A stretch of DNA of 54,407 bases from Deltaproteobacteria bacterium (GTDB taxonomy: Bacteria; Desulfobacterota; Syntrophia; Syntrophales; UBA2210), in NCBI GenBank assembly GCA_026388515.1, contig JAPLJO010000167.1, forward strand, positions 1 to 54,407, in the 5' to 3' direction. Under the pieces are notes generated by a model, which was not told where the DNA came from, ran no database searches, and worked only from the letters and a program-made list of their open reading frames with translations. A program made the translations under genes and the position numbers. Below, in pieces: positions 17,090-25,159 of the stretch. Within the stretch, counting starts at the first letter, position 1. The number at the start of each line of letters is the position of its first letter.

Positions 17090-18894
17090 AAATGGGCCAG
17101 AATATGTACAGGCGGGACGACCGGGATTTACGATTTGTCCTGAAAGAGCATCTGGATATCAGCCGGTTATTGAAGCTGGATCGGTACCGGGAATTTACAA
17201 TGGAGGATTTCGACATGATCCTCTCCCAGGCGCACCGGATTGCCGCCGACATTATCGCGCCGACATTTCAGGATGGAGATCGGGAAGGTTGCCGATTTGA
17301 GAACGGCCGGGTGACGGCACCACGGTCCTTTCACGATGTATGGCGAGTGTATCGTGAGGGATGCTGGTTCGCCCTTGCCTCAAAAACAGAATATGGCGGA
17401 CAGGGTCTGCCTCTGGTCATCGCGGAAGCGGCACAGGAATTTTTCATGAGCGCCAACTTTGCGTTCGGCTGCTATGCCGGCCTCGGGCCCGGGAACGCTT
17501 CGATGATCGAAAAATACGGGACACAGGCACTGAAGGATCTGTTTCTGCGCAAGATGTACGATGGCACATGGGGTGGTGGGATGTGCCTGACCGAGCCCGG
17601 GGTAGGATCGGACGCACATATGGTGACGACCAAGGCGATTCCTGACGGAGATTTATTCCGCATTCAGGGCACAAAAACTTTTATCACCTCCGGGGAGCAC
17701 GATCTCACGGAGAACATCATTCATCTGGTCATAGCCAGGATCGAAGGAGCTCCGGAAGGCGCCAAGGGAGTGTCACTGTTCGCCGTACCCAAGATCTGGG
17801 TCAACCCTGACGGTTCCCTGGGAGAGTCCAACGATGTTGCATGCGTCGGCATTGAACACAAGATGGGTCTTAACGGTTCAGCCACCTGTGTCATGAATTT
17901 TGGAGAGAACGGCGTGTGCCGGGGTCACCTGATCGGCAAGTCCGGGATGGGATTGGCCTACATGTTCGACATGGTGAACCTGGCCCGGATGGCCGTGGGA
18001 CTCGAGTCGGTGGCCTTCGGGGCCAACATCTACGCCAATGTCCTGGCGTACGCCAAAGAGCGGGTCCAGGGGGTTCCCTTCGGGAAGAAGGGGATCCGGG
18101 TGCGGATCGTGGAACACACGGATATCCGGCGGATGCTGATGAACATCAAGGCCCTGACGGAGGGACTGCGGGCACTTGTCTTCAAAGCCTATTTCATGGA
18201 GGACCTGGCCAGGGCGGCGGCCACGGAGGAAGAGCGGAAAACCGCACTGGGGCGGCTGGAGTTCCTGACGCCCCTGGTGAAGGCTTACGGCTCCGACCGG
18301 ATCTTCGAAATGGGCCGGGAGGGCATCCAGATCCTCGGCGGCTACGGCTTCACCAGGGAGTATCCCGTGGAGCAGTACACGCGGGACTGCAAGATCTTCT
18401 CCATCTGGGACGGCACGAACTACATCCAGGCGGTTGATCTCATCGGCCGGAAGCTCAACATGGAAGGCGGAAAGATTTTCCGGGACTGGAAGGACGAAGT
18501 CCTGGCCCTCATCCGGAAGGGACGGACAGAGAACCGCTATCCCGGCGAGTTCGCCCTCCTCGAGGAGGCCCTCGAGACCATTACGGAGATCGCGCTCCTC
18601 TACGACTCCCTGCTCAAAGAGGGGAAACCCGATCTCGTGCCCCTGACGGCAACCCGTTTTCTCGACTGCGTTGCCGAGGTGGCCATCGCCCACCTTCTGA
18701 TGGAGCAGGCCCTCCTCGTCGACGACAAGCTACGGAACCCGGCCACCGATCCGGCGGACCGGGCCTTCTACGAGGGGAAAATCCACACCGCCGGCTACTA
18801 TCTCAACAACTTCCTTCCCCAGGTCTTCGGGCGGGCACGCATCATCAAGCTCCAGAATGATTCGGCCGTCCGGATCCCCGAAGACAGCTTGTAG
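17086..18894 (+). CDS. Large acyl-CoA dehydrogenase (DmdC-like, with C-terminal extension)
   Basis: 602 residues, the size of the DmdC/FadE5-type branch that carries an extra C-terminal domain after the normal dehydrogenase core. Core motifs are present: MCLTEPGVGSD, TKTFITSGEHD and ILGGYGFTREYPVEQYTRD. At the catalytic-base position the text is IWDGTNYIQA, with Asp (about residue 442) where most relatives have Glu. Asp as base is known in cyclic-acyl-CoA dehydrogenases, so a ring substrate is possible. The ATG at 17086 overlaps the TetR stop; an ATG at 17092 is an alternative. The second half looks more GC-rich than the first. Confidence 0.88.
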   Translation: MKMGQNMYRRDDRDLRFVLKEHLDISRLLKLDRYREFTMEDFDMILSQAHRIAADIIAPTFQDGDREGCRFENGRVTAPRSFHDVWRVYREGCWFALASKTEYGGQGLPLVIAEAAQEFFMSANFAFGCYAGLGPGNASMIEKYGTQALKDLFLRKMYDGTWGGGMCLTEPGVGSDAHMVTTKAIPDGDLFRIQGTKTFITSGEHDLTENIIHLVIARIEGAPEGAKGVSLFAVPKIWVNPDGSLGESNDVACVGIEHKMGLNGSATCVMNFGENGVCRGHLIGKSGMGLAYMFDMVNLARMAVGLESVAFGANIYANVLAYAKERVQGVPFGKKGIRVRIVEHTDIRRMLMNIKALTEGLRALVFKAYFMEDLARAAATEEERKTALGRLEFLTPLVKAYGSDRIFEMGREGIQILGGYGFTREYPVEQYTRDCKIFSIWDGTNYIQAVDLIGRKLNMEGGKIFRDWKDEVLALIRKGRTENRYPGEFALLEEALETITEIALLYDSLLKEGKPDLVPLTATRFLDCVAEVAIAHLLMEQALLVDDKLRNPATDPADRAFYEGKIHTAGYYLNNFLPQVFGRARIIKLQNDSAVRIPEDSL

Positions 18895-18978
18895 GACGGA
18901 AGCCGAGCGAAGGCAGGAAGGACAACACCCTTAGGCCGCAAGGCAGGAAGGGATAATCCATTTCAGAGAGGAGATATC

Positions 18979-19437
18979 ATGGAGAAGCTGTTTTTCGAGG
19001 ATTACACCGTAGGTGAAACCATGAAATCCCCGGCCCGGACCATTACCGAGACGGACATCACCTTCTTTGCCATGCTCACGGGGGACTGGCACCCCATCCA
19101 TACGAACGTCGAATTCGCCAAGAAGGCTTTCTTCGGCGAGCGGATCGCACACGGCATGCTGACGCTCTGCATCGGCAGCGCCCTCATCTTCCGGCTGGGG
19201 CAGTACGTGGCCCTGCCCAAGTCCTTCATCGCCTTCTACGGCATGGACTCGGTGCGGTTCACCGGCCCCGTGAAGATCGGTGACACGATCCATTGCGAGG
19301 TCCTCGTGGAAAAGCTGGATGTGAAGGACGAAAAGTCGGGGATCATCGTGTCGAAGAATTCCATCAGGAATCAGAGAGGCGAGGACGTGGTTATCTACAC
19401 GACGCGGGCCCTGGTGGGAAGAAAGCCGCAGGGCTGA
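18979..19437 (+). CDS. MaoC-like hot-dog hydratase
   Basis: 152 residues with the hydratase-2 motif: GDWHPIHTNVEFAKKAFFGERIAHGML, read in parts, gives the Asp/His pair (D..HPIH) and the HGM helix of MaoC-type (R)-specific enoyl-CoA hydratases. It would add water to an enoyl-CoA made by the neighbouring dehydrogenases. GAGAGGAGA precedes the ATG. The 84-base gap before it holds two imperfect copies of AAGGCAGGAAGG. Confidence 0.88.
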   Translation: MEKLFFEDYTVGETMKSPARTITETDITFFAMLTGDWHPIHTNVEFAKKAFFGERIAHGMLTLCIGSALIFRLGQYVALPKSFIAFYGMDSVRFTGPVKIGDTIHCEVLVEKLDVKDEKSGIIVSKNSIRNQRGEDVVIYTTRALVGRKPQG

Positions 19438-19444
19438 GAAGGAG

Positions 19445-20329
19445 ATGCTGCAAGATCCCGGCTATCTCGTTAACCGGCACCGCCGCTCCGTCCGCTTCCC
19501 CGGGCTCCTCGGTGCGCGGCTGCGCGCGGGCTCGACCGGATCCTTGCAGGCGGCGGGAGTCGGCGACGGAATCCTGATCCATCCCGACAAGGCCTTCTTC
19601 GCCGTCGGAGACGGTTCCGACCGGAATCCGCGGGCTGTCCGGCAGGCAATGGAGTGCTTCGTCGCGCTGCTGGAGGGATTCCCCGGTCTGAAGGCGGGCA
19701 GGATTTACCGGGAAGAGGAAGCGGCTGAACTCCGTGACAGCGTCCTTCTGGCCGCGGCCGGACTGATCAGGGATCTCTATCCGTCCGACGGCTGCACCTT
19801 CACCGGCATCCTGCTCTTCAGGACGGCCGGCGGTTTTCGAGGCCTGTTGTTTCATGCGGGAGACAGCCTTCTGTACCGGATCGACACGGAGAGCGGAGAA
19901 ACCCAAAGGCTGACGGAGAACAACTTCTGGTTCGTCGGCCGGACGAGCCGGTTTTCCCAGGTAGAGGAAATTCCGCTCCGGCCCTCCTCCCTCCTGCTTC
20001 TCGCCACCGACGGATTCGCCGCGCTGCTCCCGTCCGGAGAGGGCGACGGGACTTCCCTCGGGGAGGTCTGCCGCCGTCATCCGGTGGAGGAGCTCCCGGA
20101 CCTCCTGTTCGATCGGTATGACCGGCCCGGGGAGGTCCTTGATGACGCGGCGGTCCTGTGCCTTGTCCCCGCCGGACAGACGGGCGGCAGTTGTCAACCG
20201 ATCATCCTCGGGGGAACAAATGCCGAGGAGGAAAAACAAAGGAGCAAAGACATCCGGGAGCATCCTCCGGGAGACTGCTACCAAAGCGGTACCCCGGACA
20301 CCGCAGCAGGCTGCGGGGCGATTTTATAG
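19445..20329 (+). CDS. PP2C-like phosphatase-fold protein
   Basis: 294 residues. Motifs of the PP2C/SpoIIE metal-phosphatase fold appear in order: FFAVGDGSDRNPRAV near residue 55, LLFHAGDSLLYRID near 137, LLLLATDG near 185 and LDDAAVLCLV near 233. The usual metal aspartates (VGDG, ATDG, DDAAV) can be placed. It probably removes phosphate from a Ser/Thr protein, or is a regulatory relative. AAGGAG touches the ATG at 19445 without spacing, so the true start is uncertain. It lies between a MaoC hydratase and an acyl-CoA dehydrogenase, an unusual place for a signalling enzyme. Confidence 0.65.
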   Translation: MLQDPGYLVNRHRRSVRFPGLLGARLRAGSTGSLQAAGVGDGILIHPDKAFFAVGDGSDRNPRAVRQAMECFVALLEGFPGLKAGRIYREEEAAELRDSVLLAAAGLIRDLYPSDGCTFTGILLFRTAGGFRGLLFHAGDSLLYRIDTESGETQRLTENNFWFVGRTSRFSQVEEIPLRPSSLLLLATDGFAALLPSGEGDGTSLGEVCRRHPVEELPDLLFDRYDRPGEVLDDAAVLCLVPAGQTGGSCQPIILGGTNAEEEKQRSKDIREHPPGDCYQSGTPDTAAGCGAIL

Positions 20330-20367
20330 AAGGAATCGGAAGATTCCGTAAACACAAGGGAGGATCC

Positions 20368-21507
20368 ATGTACAACGAATATTTCAGTGAATCGCATACC
20401 ATGTTGCGGGACAGCATCCGCCGTTTCATCGCACGGGAAATCACACCTCATCTCGACAAATGGGAAGAAGAGGGGATCATTCCCCTGGAGCTTTACAAGA
20501 AGGCCGGCGATGCCGGGTTTATCGGGCTCGGCTATCCTGAGGAGTATGGAGGAACGCCCGGCGACATCTTCCACCAGGTGGCCTACATGGAGGAGATCAT
20601 GCGCTGCGGTGCCGTGGGTCTCGCGTCGAGCCTCGGCGTCAGCGCCATTGCGGTGCCGCCCATCCTGGTCCTGGGCACCGAGGAGCAGAAGAAAAAGTAT
20701 GTCCCTCCGGTTCTGGCGGGCGACAAGATCGCCGTCCTGGGCGTCACGGAGCCGAGCGGTGGCTCCGATGTGGCGAACCTTCTCACGCGGGCCGTCCGGA
20801 AGGGTGACCGGTACATCGTCAACGGGTCGAAGACCTTCATTACCAGCGGCACCCGGGCGGACTACGTAACCACCGCCGTCAGGACCGGCGGGCCGGGCCA
20901 CAAGGGAATCAGCATCCTGATCATCGAAAAAGGCACGCCGGGGTTCACCGTCTCGAAGAAACTCGAAAAGATGGGCTGGTGGTCTTCCGACACGGCGGAG
21001 TTGAGCTTCCAGGACTGCGAGGTCCCCGCCGAAAACCTCCTCGGTGAAGAAAACAAGGGCTTTGCCGGAATCATGGTCAATTTCCAGAAGGAGCGGCTCT
21101 ACCTCGCGGTGGAAGCCCACGCCGTGGCTGAGCTGGCCCTGGAGGAATCGATCAAGTACGCCAGGGAGCGCGTCGCCTTCGGCAAGCCCCTGACGGGCTT
21201 CCAGGTGACCCGGCACAAGCTGGCCGAAATGGCGACCCTCGTGGAGGCATCCAAGCAGCTCAACTACAGCATCGCCGCCAAGATCGGAAACGGGCAGCCG
21301 TGCTTCAAGGAAGTCTGCATGGCGAAAAACTTCGCCACGAAGGCCTGCGACCGGGTGGTATACGATGCCGTCCAGATCCACGGCGGCTATGGCTACTGCC
21401 GTGAATACGTCGTGGAGCGCCTCTACCGCGATTCCCGTCTCTTCGCCATCGGCGGCGGGACGTACGAAATCATGAACGAAGTTATAAGCAAGCAGATGGG
21501 GCTGTAG
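20368..21507 (+). CDS. Acyl-CoA dehydrogenase (short/branched-chain type)
   Basis: 379 residues from the ATG at 20368 behind AAGGGAGG; an open frame extends upstream to 20158 but has no ribosome site and overlaps the previous gene. Domain motifs are VTEPSGGSD, SKTFITSGTRAD, ARERVAFGKPL and IHGGYGYCREYVVERLYRD. The usual catalytic YEGT reads IGGGT, as in isovaleryl- and long-chain acyl-CoA dehydrogenases, which take the base Glu from another helix; the AELALEES segment near residue 255 could supply it. It acts with the MaoC hydratase and CoA ligases nearby. Confidence 0.92.
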   Translation: MYNEYFSESHTMLRDSIRRFIAREITPHLDKWEEEGIIPLELYKKAGDAGFIGLGYPEEYGGTPGDIFHQVAYMEEIMRCGAVGLASSLGVSAIAVPPILVLGTEEQKKKYVPPVLAGDKIAVLGVTEPSGGSDVANLLTRAVRKGDRYIVNGSKTFITSGTRADYVTTAVRTGGPGHKGISILIIEKGTPGFTVSKKLEKMGWWSSDTAELSFQDCEVPAENLLGEENKGFAGIMVNFQKERLYLAVEAHAVAELALEESIKYARERVAFGKPLTGFQVTRHKLAEMATLVEASKQLNYSIAAKIGNGQPCFKEVCMAKNFATKACDRVVYDAVQIHGGYGYCREYVVERLYRDSRLFAIGGGTYEIMNEVISKQMGL

Positions 21508-21522
21508 ACAGGGGTATTCACC

Positions 21523-22170
21523 GTGGAAATGGACCTCCACATTCACACGAACCGCTACTCCGGGTGCAGCAACCTGGATCCGTCGGCCCTCCTCCGGAAG
21601 GCCCGCGATGTGGGGCTGGACGGGATCGTCCTGACGGAGCACGGCATCCGCTGGTCCGATGAGAACCTCCGGGAACTCGTCGAGGCAAGCGGCGTGAAGG
21701 ACCTGCTGGTCCTGGTGGGGCAGGAGGTGGCCTGCTACACCCCGCGGGGCGAATTTCAGGGGGAATTCCTGCTGTTCGGTTATCCCCGGAGTCTCGGGTC
21801 GAGCCGTTCCCTTGAGGTGATTCTCAAACTTGTCCATGGAGAAGGGGGCGTCGTCATCGCCGCCCATCCCTTTAAAAAGATAATTTCCGCCAATGGCGAC
21901 GGGTTTTACGGGGCCGGACACCTTGTGTATGAGTACGACCTGGACGGACTCGAAGTGGCCCATCCGTCCTATGACCGTGAAAGCACCGCCCTGGCGGAAG
22001 AGGCCATGAGGAAGCGGAACCTCGCCGGCATCGGCTGTAGCGATGCTCACGACCTGATGAGCGTCGGCCTCTGCCGGTCCGTATTCCCGGACCCTGTCAC
22101 CGACATGGAGGGCCTCTGCGAGGCGATCCGGGAGCGCCGCGTAAAAGCGATCTCCATGAAAGCAGTTTAA
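21523..22170 (+). CDS. PHP-domain metal-dependent phosphoesterase
   Basis: 215 residues. All PHP motifs are present in order: MDLHIHTNRYSGCS at the N-terminus, LTEHG near residue 46, GQEVACY near 67, AAHPFKK near 115 and GIGCSDAHD near 170. These His and Asp residues bind two or three metals. Single-domain PHP proteins hydrolyse phosphoesters such as nucleotides, RNA ends or histidinol phosphate. The start is GTG at 21523; an ATG six bases later is an alternative. It closes the TetR operon, next to a PP2C-like protein; its link to acyl-CoA metabolism is unknown. Confidence 0.85.
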   Translation: MEMDLHIHTNRYSGCSNLDPSALLRKARDVGLDGIVLTEHGIRWSDENLRELVEASGVKDLLVLVGQEVACYTPRGEFQGEFLLFGYPRSLGSSRSLEVILKLVHGEGGVVIAAHPFKKIISANGDGFYGAGHLVYEYDLDGLEVAHPSYDRESTALAEEAMRKRNLAGIGCSDAHDLMSVGLCRSVFPDPVTDMEGLCEAIRERRVKAISMKAV

Positions 22171-22205
22171 TCCAGTTCCCTTATCAGCCGAACGGGCTCC
22201 GGATA

Positions 22206-22234
22206 TTGATAATGACTAACTGATCAATCATAAA
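22206..22234 (+). promoter_or_regulatory. Promoter of the 20-kb operon with embedded TetR-type site
   Basis: TTGATA (22206-22211) is followed after 17 bases by CATAAA. The spacer holds ACTGATCAATCA (22219-22230), which matches ACTGACCAATCA of the TetR operator at 16394-16405 in 11 of 12 positions. Binding there would block RNA polymerase. The ATG of the first gene follows 22 bases later behind AAGGAGG. Confidence 0.5.
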
Positions 22235-22255
22235 TTTACAGAAGGAGGCGTTGCA

Positions 22256-23719
22256 ATGTCGAACAAGTTCAAGGTACCCCGTAATCCTGAAGAGATCATG
22301 ACATGGATCAACAGCATACCCATGTACCGGGAGGATCATCCGAACGATCTTTCTTTTAAAAGCAAAGAAGCCATTCGAGACATTCAGGATGCATGCCTGG
22401 TAAAACAGATGGACCGCCTGGAAAAATTCAGCCCGTACTACCGGGAGAGATTCAAGGAATGGGGTCTGGATCCCACGTCGATCAAGACCATTGATGATCT
22501 TGAAAAAGTGCCGCTGACCGGCAAGGGCGACTTTATGAAAGACCGCGGCGAATCCTTCAAGCTGGATATGGATTTTGCCAACATCATGGAATACATTCTT
22601 TACGAGATCACGTATACGACGGGCACCACGACGGGGATGCCCTCCCGTTTTTACAACACGACATACGACATGTTCATGCAGTCCTGGATGTTCCGGATCG
22701 GATGCAAGATCTGCTATCTTGAGCCGGACGATATTCTCATGAATCTCTTTCCATTCCACTTCATTCCCCATATCGGGTACTACAAGACGCTCCATTTTGC
22801 CTCTGCAGTGGGGATGACTCTGTGCTTCGGCTTCACCGGCGCGGCTCTGCCCGGATTCCCCCACAACATCCACCGGTCCATGCAGCAGGCCATCGAGGAC
22901 ATTGAAAAGAAGAAAGTCAATGCCATCTCGGGCATTGCTTCCTATATACGCCGTCTCATCATTACGGCCGAAGAGCAGGGCAGGGATTTTTCCCGGATCA
23001 ACAAGATTCAGGCCCTGGGCGAGCCGGTTCCCAAAGGAATGCGCGAAGACATGCGGCGCCGCCTCCAGGGGATGGGTGCCGGAGAAGTCTTTATCAGCAA
23101 CGCCTTCGGTTTTACGGAAGGCCAGACCGCGTTTCAGGAATGCCGGGAGCTCGGAGGGGCCCATAGCGGGACACCCCAGCTTTACTATTTTGAGGCTGTT
23201 GACGAGAGCGGCAAGCGAAAGCCCGATGGTGAACCGGGACTGCTCGCCATCACGCACCTGGACCGGCGGGGCACGTGTCTCCTGCGCTATCTTGTGGGAG
23301 ATATTGTTGCCGTCACGAACGAGCCATGCCCCCACTGCGGACGGAACGATCAGCGGCTCGTCACGGCGGCGGGCAGCACGTATGGGACCCGCACCAAGGA
23401 ACTCATGAAGGTGAAAGGAACCCTGATCAACCCTGAGATTATGAGGGATGCCGTGGCCAATACGCCGGGCGTGATCGAATACCAGTTTATCATCACCAAG
23501 GAGAAAGCCGACGATCCGTATTCGATGGATGTGCTGAAGCTCAAGGTCGGAGCGGATGCCGGCGTCGATCTCAAGAAGCTCGAATCAACCCTCAAGGAGA
23601 AAGTGAAGAGGGCGGTAGAACTCACGCCCAGGGTGGAGTTTGTCCAGTGCTCCGATATCTTCAACCCCGGCCAGACGCTCAAGGCCACCCGTGTGATTGA
23701 CGAGCGGCCCCAGGGATAA
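22256..23719 (+). CDS. Phenylacetate-CoA ligase-like (PaaK family) acyl-CoA ligase
   Basis: 487 residues. The adenylate P-loop YTTGTTTGMPSRFYN (about residue 120) is the PaaK-type form of the ANL motif. Later parts include ISNAFGFTEGQTAF, and CPHCGRNDQRL, a Cys pair common in PaaK-like enzymes. The small C-terminal lobe with hinge follows. These ligases activate aromatic or bulky acids. AAGGAGG precedes the ATG. As first gene of the 20-kb operon, directly behind the TetR-controlled promoter, it probably makes the pathway's entry CoA thioester. The aromatic or alicyclic nature of the substrate is inferred. Confidence 0.85.
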   Translation: MSNKFKVPRNPEEIMTWINSIPMYREDHPNDLSFKSKEAIRDIQDACLVKQMDRLEKFSPYYRERFKEWGLDPTSIKTIDDLEKVPLTGKGDFMKDRGESFKLDMDFANIMEYILYEITYTTGTTTGMPSRFYNTTYDMFMQSWMFRIGCKICYLEPDDILMNLFPFHFIPHIGYYKTLHFASAVGMTLCFGFTGAALPGFPHNIHRSMQQAIEDIEKKKVNAISGIASYIRRLIITAEEQGRDFSRINKIQALGEPVPKGMREDMRRRLQGMGAGEVFISNAFGFTEGQTAFQECRELGGAHSGTPQLYYFEAVDESGKRKPDGEPGLLAITHLDRRGTCLLRYLVGDIVAVTNEPCPHCGRNDQRLVTAAGSTYGTRTKELMKVKGTLINPEIMRDAVANTPGVIEYQFIITKEKADDPYSMDVLKLKVGADAGVDLKKLESTLKEKVKRAVELTPRVEFVQCSDIFNPGQTLKATRVIDERPQG

Positions 23720-23776
23720 GCCAATGACAGACTTGTGCGGTCTTGATCCAGGATAATGCACACGAGCGGTGATTGG

Positions 23777-25159
23777 ATGAACCATTATGACGCTGTCATC
23801 ATCGGTGCGGGTATTGCCGGCCTCGGCGTTGCCGGCCTTCTCCAGGGCAGGGGATTGAAGACCGTGGTGCTTGAGAAAAGCAAAACCCCCGGCGGACGAT
23901 CGAAGACCTATGAACTGCCCGGGGGATGGAAGGTGGACACGGGAACCCACTGTGTCGATCTCGGTAAATATTCCGCATGCGCCACCCTGCTGCGGAAGCT
24001 GGGAAAGGAAATCGCCTGGTCGCGCAATCTCGAGGGCTTCATGTTTTATGACGGGGGTACATGGAAACCCATGACGGAGTATCTCGCCCTCAGCCCGAAG
24101 GAGATACGTAAGCTTGCGGAGATGGAGAATTGGATACGGCAGACCGGTGATGAAGAGATCGACGCCCTTGACAATGTGTCGCTGACGAAATTCATTGAGG
24201 AGAAAGTTTCTTCACCCCGGATTGCGGAATTCGTGAAGACGGTGGGCATGGTTCAGACAACTCTGACGGAGGCGGATATTATTTCTGCAGGAGAATTCGT
24301 CGCCATCTACCGGGATTCGCTGCGGCTCAGTTCCCGAAACAATTTTCCCTTTGACAACGTGAGAATGCCCGTCGGCGGGATAGCCACGATGATCGGGGCC
24401 ATGGCGGAGGCATATACGGAATGGGGCGGCGCGCTTCTGCCGGGTACTCCTGTCCGCCGCGTCAACGTGAAGTTGGGCGGGCTTATGGAGGCCGTGACGG
24501 ATAATGAAACGTTCCGGGCTCCCGTCGCAGTTATCGCAGCGCCCATCTGGCACATGCTCAAGGTGCTTTCAATGGAGGAAATGTCCGGATTCGTGCCGGA
24601 GTGGACAGTGCGCATGCGCGGCTTTGAGAGGGAAACAAGCGCATCCATGGGGTTCACCATCGGGACGAAAGCGCCCCTTTTCACAAGCCCATGCTATTTG
24701 TCCGCACGGCGCCTCCCCGATATGGATCTCCCTTTACAGATTCTGGGACACTCGCTGTTCGATGACACCATCGCACCCCCCGGCCACATGGTCGCCTTCA
24801 TGGGCGCCTGCTGCACGCCGGCTCAGGCGATTGACAAGGATTTCCGCGAGAAAACCCTCGCCGCATTCTGGGAATTATTGAAAAAAATGTTCCCCTCAAT
24901 GGAAGCCGATCTCCTGTGGAAGCATGACGGCTTCTATGTGGGAATCGACGGGCTGAGCCGCTCTCCGGGCATGACGGGCCGCTACAGACCGCCGGTGTAT
25001 CTGCCGGAGGTACCCGGACTTTATTTTGCAGGCGACTGCTATACGGGCCGCGGCGTCGGGATGAATGCGGCGGCGAACTCGGCGATGATCTGCGCGGATA
25101 CAATTCTGAAGCAATTCAATACAACTACAAAAACCATCAGGAAGGAGGAATCACAGTGA
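23777..25159 (+). CDS. Phytoene-desaturase-like FAD oxidoreductase, copy a1
   Basis: About 460 residues. The dinucleotide fold DAVIIGAGIAGLGVAGLL followed by PGGRSKTYELPGG, and near the end YFAGDCYTGRGVGMNAA, mark the CrtI/amine-oxidase-like flavoproteins. It is clearly related to the protein at 40104: same length, the same LGAGIAGLG-type start, and the same EIEAWDN/EIDALDN and DxSRSPG/GLARQPG regions. ATG codons at 23756 and 23777 are possible; the second is chosen because the paralog starts at the equivalent place. It likely desaturates, saturates or isomerises a C-C bond in a hydrophobic substrate. It overlaps the next gene by four bases. Confidence 0.8.
   Translation: MNHYDAVIIGAGIAGLGVAGLLQGRGLKTVVLEKSKTPGGRSKTYELPGGWKVDTGTHCVDLGKYSACATLLRKLGKEIAWSRNLEGFMFYDGGTWKPMTEYLALSPKEIRKLAEMENWIRQTGDEEIDALDNVSLTKFIEEKVSSPRIAEFVKTVGMVQTTLTEADIISAGEFVAIYRDSLRLSSRNNFPFDNVRMPVGGIATMIGAMAEAYTEWGGALLPGTPVRRVNVKLGGLMEAVTDNETFRAPVAVIAAPIWHMLKVLSMEEMSGFVPEWTVRMRGFERETSASMGFTIGTKAPLFTSPCYLSARRLPDMDLPLQILGHSLFDDTIAPPGHMVAFMGACCTPAQAIDKDFREKTLAAFWELLKKMFPSMEADLLWKHDGFYVGIDGLSRSPGMTGRYRPPVYLPEVPGLYFAGDCYTGRGVGMNAAANSAMICADTILKQFNTTTKTIRKEESQ

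Noticed and set aside
20158-20367. Upstream extension of the acyl-CoA dehydrogenase frame
   Set aside because: It overlaps the PP2C-like gene and encodes a basic non-family peptide; the ATG at 20368 has a good ribosome site and the usual N-terminus.
20278-22050. Very long open frame on the minus strand across the acyl-CoA dehydrogenase and PHP genes
   Set aside because: It runs opposite two clear genes, has no ribosome site or domain pattern, and its composition follows from GC-rich third codon positions of the real genes.
22206-22255. Idea that the PHP gene and the 20-kb run are one transcript only
   Set aside because: A plausible promoter with an operator lies in this gap, so a separate start is more likely, although read-through cannot be excluded.
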